DNA from: Deltaproteobacteria bacterium | GTDB taxonomy: Bacteria > Desulfobacterota > GWC2-55-46 > S146-73 | Direction: 5' to 3' | Length of the DNA: 6,929 bases | NCBI GenBank assembly: GCA_015492355.1 | Contig: WGFF01000124.1 | Coordinates: 1 to 6,929 of the forward strand | Shown here: positions 1 to 5,298 of the stretch, in pieces | Position numbering within the stretch: position 1 is the stretch's first letter | Layout of the letters: the number at the start of each line of letters is the position of its first letter | Translations under genes and position numbers: made by a program | The notes under the pieces: generated by a model | Seen by the model: the letters and a program-made list of their open reading frames with translations, nothing else | Database searches by the model: none | Told to the model about the DNA's origin: nothing

Positions 1-40
1 CAACTGGATGACAAAATCCTCCCCTGTGGATAAGAAACAT
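1..40 (-). other. Possible start of a downstream gene, cut by the window edge
   Basis: The stop codon of the methyltransferase gene is followed by the arrangement TGATG, in which an ATG at 40-38 overlaps the TGA by one or two bases, as is common in translationally coupled genes. The frame then stays open for 13 codons to the window edge (reads MFLIHRGGFCHPV). A GGGGAGGA purine run on the minus strand at about 16-23 could instead be the ribosome site of a start lying at or just beyond the edge. Thirteen codons are too few to identify a product, and the segment could equally be untranslated. Confidence 0.2.
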
Positions 41-657
41 CACTTCACATTTATGGCAAAGACCATATCCCAGAGGTCGAACCTCTTGAGTTTATACTTC
101 TTTTCGACCCTGAGCCCTGACCTCCTTATAAACTCATCAAACCTGAGGTCTGACCTCCAGCCTATCTTCTTGCACACAGGATTGAACATCTTTTCTATGC
201 CAGCCATTATCTTGTTCTCGCTCGCAAAGTGGTTGACTATGACCACCTGCCCACCGTTCCTGCAGACCCTCTTTACCTCTGCCATGACCCTGTACGGATC
301 AGGCACCACACTCACCACATGGGAGATGAAGACCTTATCGAAACTGTCATCCTCAAAGCCCACACTCATGGCATCCATCTCGAGAATGGTTATGTTGTCG
401 AGCTTATTTGCCTCTATCTTCTCCTTTGCCTTCTTGAGCATCTCCTTGGAGAGGTCTATACCGACCACACTACAGTACCTGGGGAATACAGAAAGGGATA
501 GCCCTGTACCAACACCCACATCGAGTATCCTGTCCCCGGGCTTTATATCCATATAGGTTATGGCATGTTTTATCCTGGGATAGAAAAACCTCTTGAACAG
601 CTTATCGTACACCCTTGAATATCCGTTGTATATCCTTTTTATGCTTTCTATCTCCAC
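40..657 (-). CDS. Class I SAM-dependent methyltransferase, PmtA-like (phospholipid N-methyltransferase type)
   Basis: This 205-residue protein has a complete Rossmann methyltransferase core. The SAM-binding motif I is ILDVGVGTGLSL (residues 44-55), the acidic end of strand 2 is GIDLS (66-70), and NITILEMDA (88-96) is the adenine-side acidic motif. The stretch FDKVFISHVVSVVPDP (106-121) followed by VNHFASE (141-147) and IGWR (165-168) resembles bacterial phosphatidylethanolamine N-methyltransferases (PmtA), which make methylated phospholipids from SAM at the membrane. The family match is by eye; UbiE-like methyltransferases share the core, and another small-molecule substrate is possible. Translation starts with GTG, chosen because GAGGGTG lies 7 nt upstream (665-671) and the protein then has the normal short N-terminal helix. 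It is separated by 85 nt from the GNAT gene and may belong to the same transcript, since no terminator is visible between them. Confidence 0.85.
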   Translation of the reverse strand: MEIESIKRIYNGYSRVYDKLFKRFFYPRIKHAITYMDIKPGDRILDVGVGTGLSLSVFPRYCSVVGIDLSKEMLKKAKEKIEANKLDNITILEMDAMSVGFEDDSFDKVFISHVVSVVPDPYRVMAEVKRVCRNGGQVVIVNHFASENKIMAGIEKMFNPVCKKIGWRSDLRFDEFIRRSGLRVEKKYKLKRFDLWDMVFAINVK

Positions 658-742
658 GCTCTATCACCCTCTTTTGAAGATTTTTGTAGAGAACTTCCTC
701 CCGATGGATAACCTCTATATTCCCATAGGTCTGTGTACGGTC
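658..742 (-). other. Short intergenic gap between GNAT and methyltransferase genes
   Basis: This 85-nt space holds no convincing ORF, and no stem followed by a T run on the minus strand. The only signal seen is the GAGGGTG ribosome site (665-671) for the methyltransferase. The absence of a terminator favours read-through from the GNAT gene, but a promoter here cannot be excluded. Confidence 0.4.
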
Positions 743-1267
743 TTATGCTCCACCAAACCTTTTAACAAAGATTATCTTATCGTCACCCGGTTTGAAGAAA
801 TCCCTTATCCTTGCCTCCTCGTAGAAACCACTCCTTAAGTAAAACCTCCGTGTGTCCTCGTATCCAGGAAGGCTCGAAGTCTCAACAACAAGCATCCTTG
901 CCCCACTGACCGTTACAACACCCTCCACATATTCAAGGAGCACACTTCCAATACCCATCCCACGGTATTCCCTTTCCACCACTATCCAGTAGAGGTCATA
1001 AACACCCTGTGCAAGGGATGCCTCACCGTAACACACATACCCCCTGACCGCTTCCCTTCCATCCACTGCCACTGCAACATGGTAGTCATCCTGTTTCGGA
1101 TCGGTCAGATAGATATCGACCAGTTCTACCGCACAGTCCTTCTCCTCCCCTGTAAGGTTATCGCATCCCTCTATGATGGAAACGATACTGTCCCGATCCC
1201 TTGCCTCTGCCTTCCTTACACTAAAACCCCTTTTGAAGAAAGGGTCTTCCCATCCCGCCGAGGACAT
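743..1267 (-). CDS. GNAT-family N-acetyltransferase
   Basis: This 174-residue protein has the layout of a single-domain GCN5-related acetyltransferase, which moves an acetyl group from acetyl-CoA to an amine. The acetyl-CoA pyrophosphate-binding motif A is REYRGMGIGSVLL (99-111; R102-G103-x-G105-x-G107), preceded by strand 4 (LYWIVVE, 92-98). Motif B appears as VVET (127-130) and the C-terminal FY..SGFYEEARI (142-153), where Y143 is a candidate general acid. The substrate cannot be read from the sequence. It begins 4 nt after the stop of the second ATP-grasp gene and has no good Shine-Dalgarno site, so it is probably translated by termination-reinitiation and made together with that enzyme. 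This supports a joint role, for example acetylating the ATP-grasp product, its amine precursor or a polyamine. RimI-type protein acetylation is an alternative with no specific support here. Confidence 0.88.
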   Translation of the reverse strand: MSSAGWEDPFFKRGFSVRKAEARDRDSIVSIIEGCDNLTGEEKDCAVELVDIYLTDPKQDDYHVAVAVDGREAVRGYVCYGEASLAQGVYDLYWIVVEREYRGMGIGSVLLEYVEGVVTVSGARMLVVETSSLPGYEDTRRFYLRSGFYEEARIRDFFKPGDDKIIFVKRFGGA

Positions 1268-1271
1268 GGAT

Positions 1272-2300
1272 TCAACTGTTAAGGTATCTCTTCTCTGCGG
1301 ATACTACTATCTCCCTTAACAGTTCGCTGTACTCGAACCCATCGCTCTTTGCAGCCCTCGCAAGACCCGCATCAGAAGAGATATCAGGATTTGGATTGAC
1401 CTCCAGCACCCTTATATCCCCTTTACTATCGAGACGCATATCCACCCGTGCATAGTCCCTGCACCCTATGAGTCTGTATACCTCAACCGCTGTCCTCTGG
1501 AGTTTCGTCCTGAGTTCATCGGATATACGGGCTGGGCACACAGCAGGGCTCTTTATATAGAGGGGACTCGATGTTATCCATTTAGCCTCGTAACAGCATA
1601 TCTTCGGCATATCTTCTGGAAAGTCTGAATAGTCTATCTCAGATGGTGGCAGGGCGCGTGTATCGCTGTTGTTGCCTATGACAGAGATATTGAACTCCCT
1701 GCCATCCACGTACTCCTCCACGATGGCAGGCTGACAGTAATTGGCAAGTATGTATTCCACACGTCTTTCGAGCTCCTGGATGTTACTTACCACTGAGTCG
1801 AGGTCTACCCCTATGCTTGCATCCTCCTTGAGGGGTTTCACTATGAGGGGGAATTCCACATCCCTTCCCACGCTTACAGGGAGTTCACTCACAACGAAAT
1901 AGGCTGGTGTGGGTATGCCGTTACCCCTCAGTATGCTCTTTGTAAGCCCCTTGTTGAGGGCGACCCCTAAGGTGAGCGAATCACTCCCTGTAAACCTGAA
2001 CCCGTAGAGTTCAAGGAGTGCAGCCACATTCATCTCGTAGGCACTGTTCTCAAAGGCACCCTCACAGAGGTTGAATATGATATGGTCCCTTGCATCCGCT
2101 ATCTCGTTGAGGAAGTTTTTGAGTCCCTCTTCCCTCGGTCCCCTAAGTGAGGTTACACTCACATCGAACCCCTCCTTTTTGAGCTCCTCTGCCACCTCCC
2201 CCACCGTATCAGCCATGTCTCCGAATTTTATGACCTCATCACCCATGGTGAAGGTATCGTATCCCTCGTCACTGAATATAATCCTCACCTTCCTGTTCAT
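1272..2300 (-). CDS. D-Ala-D-Ala-ligase-like ATP-grasp enzyme, second of a tandem pair
   Basis: This 342-residue protein has the Ddl domain order: N-terminal alpha/beta domain, then an ATP-grasp fold. Visible landmarks are FNLCEGAFEN (76-85), FTGSDSLTLG (103-112), LNKG (115-118), the nucleotide-binding FPLIVKPLKEDASIG (150-164, K155), VEEYVDGREF (194-203), the Ddl-type CYEAKW (236-241) and the metal-binding RVDMRLD (285-291, D287) with EVNPNPDIS (300-308, E300 and N302). Such enzymes activate a carboxylate as acyl phosphate and join it to an amine. The N-terminal GGxSxE motif of true Ddl is missing, and the loop after the Asn is NPNPDISSD rather than NTxPGM, so the substrates probably differ from D-alanine. 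The ATG at 2300 was preferred to a longer frame from 2390 because it overlaps the upstream stop as ATGA and has AGAGGT at 2308-2313. Paralogue of the preceding gene. Confidence 0.88.
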   Translation of the reverse strand: MNRKVRIIFSDEGYDTFTMGDEVIKFGDMADTVGEVAEELKKEGFDVSVTSLRGPREEGLKNFLNEIADARDHIIFNLCEGAFENSAYEMNVAALLELYGFRFTGSDSLTLGVALNKGLTKSILRGNGIPTPAYFVVSELPVSVGRDVEFPLIVKPLKEDASIGVDLDSVVSNIQELERRVEYILANYCQPAIVEEYVDGREFNISVIGNNSDTRALPPSEIDYSDFPEDMPKICCYEAKWITSSPLYIKSPAVCPARISDELRTKLQRTAVEVYRLIGCRDYARVDMRLDSKGDIRVLEVNPNPDISSDAGLARAAKSDGFEYSELLREIVVSAEKRYLNS

Positions 2301-3304
2301 ACACCGTACCTCTGTCTTGCAATATCTACCACAGTATTTATGAGTGTGGAAAAACTCATCCCTGCAGCCCTTGCCGCCTTTGGGAAACATGAATTGCTCT
2401 TTGGATCAGGCAGTATACCTGGTATGGGATTGAGTTCGAGCACATTGGGCACACCTGTGGAATCGAGCCTTATATCTATCCTGCACCAGTCCCTTACCTG
2501 TAACGCCCTGAAGGCATCCCTCGATACCTCCTCTATAGCCTTCCTGAGCCTATCATCTATCTTTGCAGGACAGATGAATATATCGAGGGGTTTGTCAGGT
2601 CTGTCGAACACCCACTTTGCCTCGTAGGAATATATGGGGGTTGCACCAGAGGGAAGGGCAGAGAAGTCTATCTCCACAAGGGGAAGGACCTTCAATCTGG
2701 ACCCGTTACCAAGTATGGCAACCGTGAACTCCCTGCCCCCTACATGCTCTTCCACTATGGCAGGCTGTCTGTACATGCTTATTATAAAGTCTATCTTCCT
2801 TCTCAACTCCTGGGTACTGTAGACAACAGAATCATTCCTGATACCCTTGCTCGATCCCTCATAGAGGGGTTTTACTATCATGGGAAAGTTAAGATATCTT
2901 TCGAACTCTATGGCACTCGTCTCTGCGACTATGAACCTTGGTGTCGGTATACCGTAGTAGGAAAGAACCTCCTTGGCACGTGCCTTGTTGAGACACAGAG
3001 AGAGTGTGAGCGGGGCAGAGCCTGTGTACGGTATGTTGAGGAGTTCCATTATGGATGGAAGGTGCGCCTCTCTGCTCTCACCACCGAGCCCCTCTGCCAT
3101 GTTGAACACCATATCAGGCTTGGTCTGCCTGAGCCTTTCATAGGCTGATTCATCCGCCTCTATAAGCACCACTTCATCGTGCCTTTCAAGAAGGGCATCC
3201 CTCACAGCCTCTATGGTCTCCATATCATCCCATTCAGCGTAATAGTCCTGCGGGAGGTTGCCCTTTACCTCCTTTTTGAGATTGTAGGTCACCCCTATCT
3301 TCAT
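2297..3304 (-). CDS. D-Ala-D-Ala-ligase-like ATP-grasp enzyme, first of a tandem pair
   Basis: This 335-residue protein is a Ddl-superfamily ATP-grasp amide ligase. Landmarks are DDMETIEAV (26-34), FNMAEGLGGESREAHLP (67-83), IPYTGS (91-96), LNKA (105-108), FPMIVKPLYEGSSKG (140-154, K145 for ATP), VEEHVGGREF (184-193), SYEAKW (226-231), and the metal site RIDIRLD (275-281, D277) with LELNPIPG (289-296, E290 and N292). Catalytic ATP and Mg residues are therefore intact. The N-terminus MKIGVTYNLKKEV lacks the Ddl GGxSxEREVS substrate motif, and the C-terminal loop PGILPDPKSNSCFP (295-308) replaces the short PGMTxxS that holds the D-Ala carboxylate. A non-cell-wall amide product is likely. The ATG at 3304 was chosen over an upstream frame from 3355 because AGGGGG sits 10 nt before it (3315-3320) and MKIGV is a normal strand-1 start. 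It overlaps the next gene by 4 nt, so the two enzymes are probably made in equal amounts. Confidence 0.9.
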   Translation of the reverse strand: MKIGVTYNLKKEVKGNLPQDYYAEWDDMETIEAVRDALLERHDEVVLIEADESAYERLRQTKPDMVFNMAEGLGGESREAHLPSIMELLNIPYTGSAPLTLSLCLNKARAKEVLSYYGIPTPRFIVAETSAIEFERYLNFPMIVKPLYEGSSKGIRNDSVVYSTQELRRKIDFIISMYRQPAIVEEHVGGREFTVAILGNGSRLKVLPLVEIDFSALPSGATPIYSYEAKWVFDRPDKPLDIFICPAKIDDRLRKAIEEVSRDAFRALQVRDWCRIDIRLDSTGVPNVLELNPIPGILPDPKSNSCFPKAARAAGMSFSTLINTVVDIARQRYGV

Positions 3305-3462
3305 AAAGAACCATCCCCCTCGATGTAAATGGAAGACCACCAGGGCATATCCCAAAGAGCATCATTCCATGCCCCTGTGGTATTCCCATCCATCTGTCCC
3401 TACAGGCAGGGAGAAAGACCCTGCCCCGGAGCAACGCCCACAGGAAAGAACGCCTTAGACCC
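3305..3462 (-). other. Leader region of the ATP-grasp genes with competing hairpins
   Basis: This 158-nt gap lies between the arginine decarboxylase stop and the first ATP-grasp start. It contains a perfect 7-bp inverted repeat, GGCAGGG (3405-3411) and CCCTGCC (3419-3425), with a 7-nt loop. A second stem, TCCCT (3397-3401) with AGGGA (3408-3412) and a 6-nt loop, shares bases with the first, so the two cannot form together. Neither is followed by a T run in the direction of transcription, so neither is a standard intrinsic terminator. No clear promoter is visible. The ribosome site AGGGGG (3315-3320) lies at the end of the region. Confidence 0.4.
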
Positions 3463-4011
3463 TTATATTATAAGCACCGCAGCAGCAACCACTGTTGTAT
3501 ACTTACCATCACCCTTTACTATTGCTGACTGTGTTACATTGGTTGTCTTGACTATCTTATCACTTATCCTGTATATCTCCTTTTTCTCGTCCCATCCAAG
3601 GTTTTCATCCAGCTCTATGCCCAGGGTCGATGCAAGCATGGCAGCAGCCAGATCCTCTGCATAATCACCAGCCATGGTATCGGTCTGTCCGTATGCGTGG
3701 TGTTCGCTGAGATACCCGTAATGTTTCTTGTCCATCGGAATGGCACATCCCACCGATGCGGCGATCAATCGCCTCGGTTCGTTACTGCTACATTTGCTCA
3801 TCACACAGAAGGTTATCTGTCCGGGCTGGAGTTTTTTTATACCCTGGGACCTCGGTATTATCTTACAGCCAGGTGGAAATATGCTCGATACCTGGACCAG
3901 ATTGAACTTCTCTATACCCGCATCCCTCAGTGCCAGCTCGAAGGAATGGAGTTCCTCTTTATGTATACCCACACCCTTGGTGAAAAACATCCTTTTAGGC
4001 ACCACCATCAT
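3463..4011 (-). CDS. pdaD: Pyruvoyl-dependent arginine decarboxylase proenzyme
   Basis: The product (EC 4.1.1.19) converts L-arginine to agmatine and CO2 in the cytoplasm, the first step of arginine-based polyamine synthesis. It is made as a proenzyme that cuts itself and turns the new N-terminal serine into a pyruvoyl cofactor. The cleavage site is clear: VQVSSIFPPGCK (39-50) predicts cutting between S42 and S43, giving a small beta chain (1-42) and a larger alpha chain (43-182). Other family features are FTKGVGIHKEEL (10-21), IPMDKKHYGYLSEHHAYGQT (91-110) containing the likely catalytic E103, and AEDLAAAML (118-126). At 182 residues it is close to archaeal and chlamydial homologues (roughly 165-195). 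Two consecutive ATG codons open the frame; the first is used here because GAGGT lies 9 nt upstream (4021-4025). It stands between gaps of 321 and 158 nt, so it may have its own control. The agmatinase lies directly upstream. Confidence 0.95.
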   Translation of the reverse strand: MMVVPKRMFFTKGVGIHKEELHSFELALRDAGIEKFNLVQVSSIFPPGCKIIPRSQGIKKLQPGQITFCVMSKCSSNEPRRLIAASVGCAIPMDKKHYGYLSEHHAYGQTDTMAGDYAEDLAAAMLASTLGIELDENLGWDEKKEIYRISDKIVKTTNVTQSAIVKGDGKYTTVVAAAVLII

Positions 4012-4074
4012 AGCCCATCAACCTCGATATTTGATTTTGGTAATAGGTCATCAAATCGGACCTGAATTTTTGTT

Positions 4075-4214
4075 GTGGGGAAGACACTGCGGGCTATCGC
4101 CCTTTTTTGGTAAAAAAGTATTTTCCCCACTCCCCTTTCCCAAAAAACTTTAGATTAGAAGTTTTGGGGAAGGGAGTTTGAGGGAAACACCTTTTACAAA
4201 AGGGGTTTCCCTCA
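4075..4214. repeat. Composite block of three adjoining imperfect palindromes
   Basis: Unit A (4075-4130) has 14-nt outer arms starting GTGGGGAA and ending TTCCCCAC, with 12 Watson-Crick pairs, one G-T wobble and one mismatch. It encloses two small hairpins, GGGC-TATC-GCCC (4091-4102) and a T6/A6 stem (4103-4117), so it could fold as a three-way junction. Unit B (4129-4177) pairs 4129-4150 with 4159-4177 around the loop TAGATTAG, with a few bulges. Unit C (4179-4214) has 17-nt arms around a 2-nt centre with one mismatch. The units touch or overlap by two bases and share GGGGAA/TTCCCC-type arms. Such blocks are typical of dispersed palindromic (REP- or MITE-like) elements, but an RNA leader structure is also possible. 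No second copy exists in this window. Confidence 0.8.
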
Positions 4215-4248
4215 GGATTTAGTCCGGAAAAGATACCCATTACCTTGA

Positions 4249-4277
4249 TTTTTATCCTGTTCGTTCTACGTGCTCAA
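4249..4277 (-). promoter_or_regulatory. Weak sigma-70-like promoter candidate for arginine decarboxylase
   Basis: On the minus strand, TTGAGC (4277-4272) and TAAAAA (4254-4249) are separated by exactly 17 nt, and each matches four of six bases of the bacterial consensus. A transcript starting near 4242 would carry the palindrome block as a leader of about 230 nt before the decarboxylase start. The region is AT-rich, so a chance match is quite possible. Confidence 0.28.
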
Positions 4278-4332
4278 AAATATAAGGCTTAAAACACCCC
4301 GGACAGAGTACACAGGGTTTTTTATGTTCCAT

Positions 4333-5298
4333 CTATGCCATACCACTGTTTATATAGCCCATCAGCCTGTAGGTGAGCCTTGCAGCAAGGAAGTCAGGTG
4401 CGATGTTTCCGGGTATGGGACAGAGTTCGACCACATCGAATCCCACCACCCTTCTTTTCCTTGTAACCTCTCTCAGAAGCCCTGTTACCTCGTACCAGCC
4501 CAGCCCACCTGGCTCAGGCGTACCTGTGGCAGGCATCACCGATGGATCGAAGACATCAAGGTCGATGGTTACAAAGACCGTATCACTCAGCCCCCTTACA
4601 ATCCTCGACCAGGACAGACCATTGAGCACATCCCGTGCATAGTGCGTCCTGATCATTGTCCTGCTCCCTTTCGATACCCTTTTCAGGAACTCTGCCTCCT
4701 CACTGCTGAGGCTCCTTATACCTACCTGCACTATGGGGCATATCTCGGATATCCTCCGTGCAACACAGGCATGACTGAAGGGGCTGTTCTGGTACGTATC
4801 ACGCATATCCGCATGGGCATCGAACTGGAGGACCGAAAGCCCTGGATATCTCTCCCTGAGGGCTCTGACAAGCCCGAGTGTTATACTGTGCTCCCCACCG
4901 AGGACCACCGGTACCTTGCCTGACCTCACTATCTCACGTGATACACTGTATACCTTCTGTATCATCTCCTCAGGTCCTGCCACTACAGGTTCGAGAAAGT
5001 CCAGTGTCTCTATACCCGCCCTGCAGGGTTCACTTTCCAATTCCTCATCGAAGAGTTCCATGTTCAGGGAAGCCTCCAGTATAGCCCGTGGACCATTCCT
5101 CATACCGCTCATGTACGAGGCAGTAAGATCGTACGGTACAGGCAGTACACAGAACCGTGGTTTCTTTTCAAAGAGCCTGTTCTGTATGCCACAGAAGTTT
5201 AAGGATGCACCACCTGCAAGGTCCTTACAATCCTTACCACCCTTATCCCTTCCTTCATCCTGTCTGCATCTAACAGCCCTTTTAGACCTCAATCCCAT
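4333..5298 (-). CDS. speB: Agmatinase (ureohydrolase family)
   Basis: The product hydrolyses agmatine to putrescine and urea (EC 3.5.3.11) using two manganese ions. All metal ligands of the arginase/agmatinase fold can be seen: H137 in LGGEHSITLG (133-142), D160, H162 and D164 in FDAHADMRD (159-167), and D246 and D248 in TIDLDVFDP (244-252). VPYDLTASYMSGMRNGP (54-70) and ATGTPEPGG (257-265) are also typical. At 321 residues it is slightly long; the first 45 or so residues are basic and Cys-containing (MGLRSKRAVRCRQ...), before the first core strand. The ATG at 5298 has AAGGAAG 5 nt upstream (5304-5310), and no later in-frame ATG, GTG or TTG precedes the core, so this start is kept. It overlaps the upstream gene by 10 nt. 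Guanidinobutyrase or another ureohydrolase is possible, but the decarboxylase directly downstream makes agmatine the natural substrate. Confidence 0.93.
   Translation of the reverse strand: MGLRSKRAVRCRQDEGRDKGGKDCKDLAGGASLNFCGIQNRLFEKKPRFCVLPVPYDLTASYMSGMRNGPRAILEASLNMELFDEELESEPCRAGIETLDFLEPVVAGPEEMIQKVYSVSREIVRSGKVPVVLGGEHSITLGLVRALRERYPGLSVLQFDAHADMRDTYQNSPFSHACVARRISEICPIVQVGIRSLSSEEAEFLKRVSKGSRTMIRTHYARDVLNGLSWSRIVRGLSDTVFVTIDLDVFDPSVMPATGTPEPGGLGWYEVTGLLREVTRKRRVVGFDVVELCPIPGNIAPDFLAARLTYRLMGYINSGMA

Larger units (their letters stand above)
4012..4332 (-). other. 321-nt intergenic region upstream of arginine decarboxylase
   Basis: This is the longest gap in the window. From the agmatinase side it holds an AT-rich stretch with a weak promoter-like pair (4249-4277), then a 140-nt block of three adjoining palindromes (4075-4214), then about 60 nt of plain sequence ending in the decarboxylase ribosome site (GAGGT, 4021-4025). 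A 48-codon ORF (4240-4094, minus) runs straight through the palindromes; it is probably a by-product of the repeat. No ordinary terminator with a T tail was found just after the agmatinase stop. Confidence 0.6.

Noticed and set aside
25..33. Perfect DnaA box (TTATCCACA) on the minus strand
   Set aside because: It is a single copy. The only similar site seen (TTTTCCACA, 2345-2353) lies far away inside a gene, and no AT-rich unwinding region or origin genes are present. A lone 9-mer is not enough to call an origin or DnaA-regulated site.
2301..2390. Longer start for the second ATP-grasp protein
   Set aside because: The extra 30 residues are Cys/His/Lys-rich, overlap the coding end of the preceding ligase, and do not resemble the family N-terminus. 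The ATG at 2300 has an ATGA overlap and a good ribosome site.
3305..3355. Longer start for the first ATP-grasp protein
   Set aside because: The extra 17 residues come before a normal strand-1 start (MKIGV) and would place the AGGGGG ribosome site inside the gene.
3234..3434. 66-codon minus-strand frame over the gap before the first ATP-grasp gene
   Set aside because: It is out of frame with the ligase, overlaps its start, has no ribosome site, and its sequence has no recognisable features.
4091..4108. GGGC-TATC-GCCC followed by six T on the plus strand, like an intrinsic terminator
   Set aside because: The stem is only 4 bp, no plus-strand gene precedes it, and it is an inner hairpin of palindrome unit A. 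On the transcribed minus strand it has no T tail.
3697..4153. Open frames on the plus strand opposite arginine decarboxylase, and similar plus-strand frames elsewhere (for example 8-556, 2744-3148, 4270-4923, 5763-6242)
   Set aside because: Each lies opposite a minus-strand gene with clear family motifs, shows no recognisable domain itself, and has the skewed composition expected of antisense reading.
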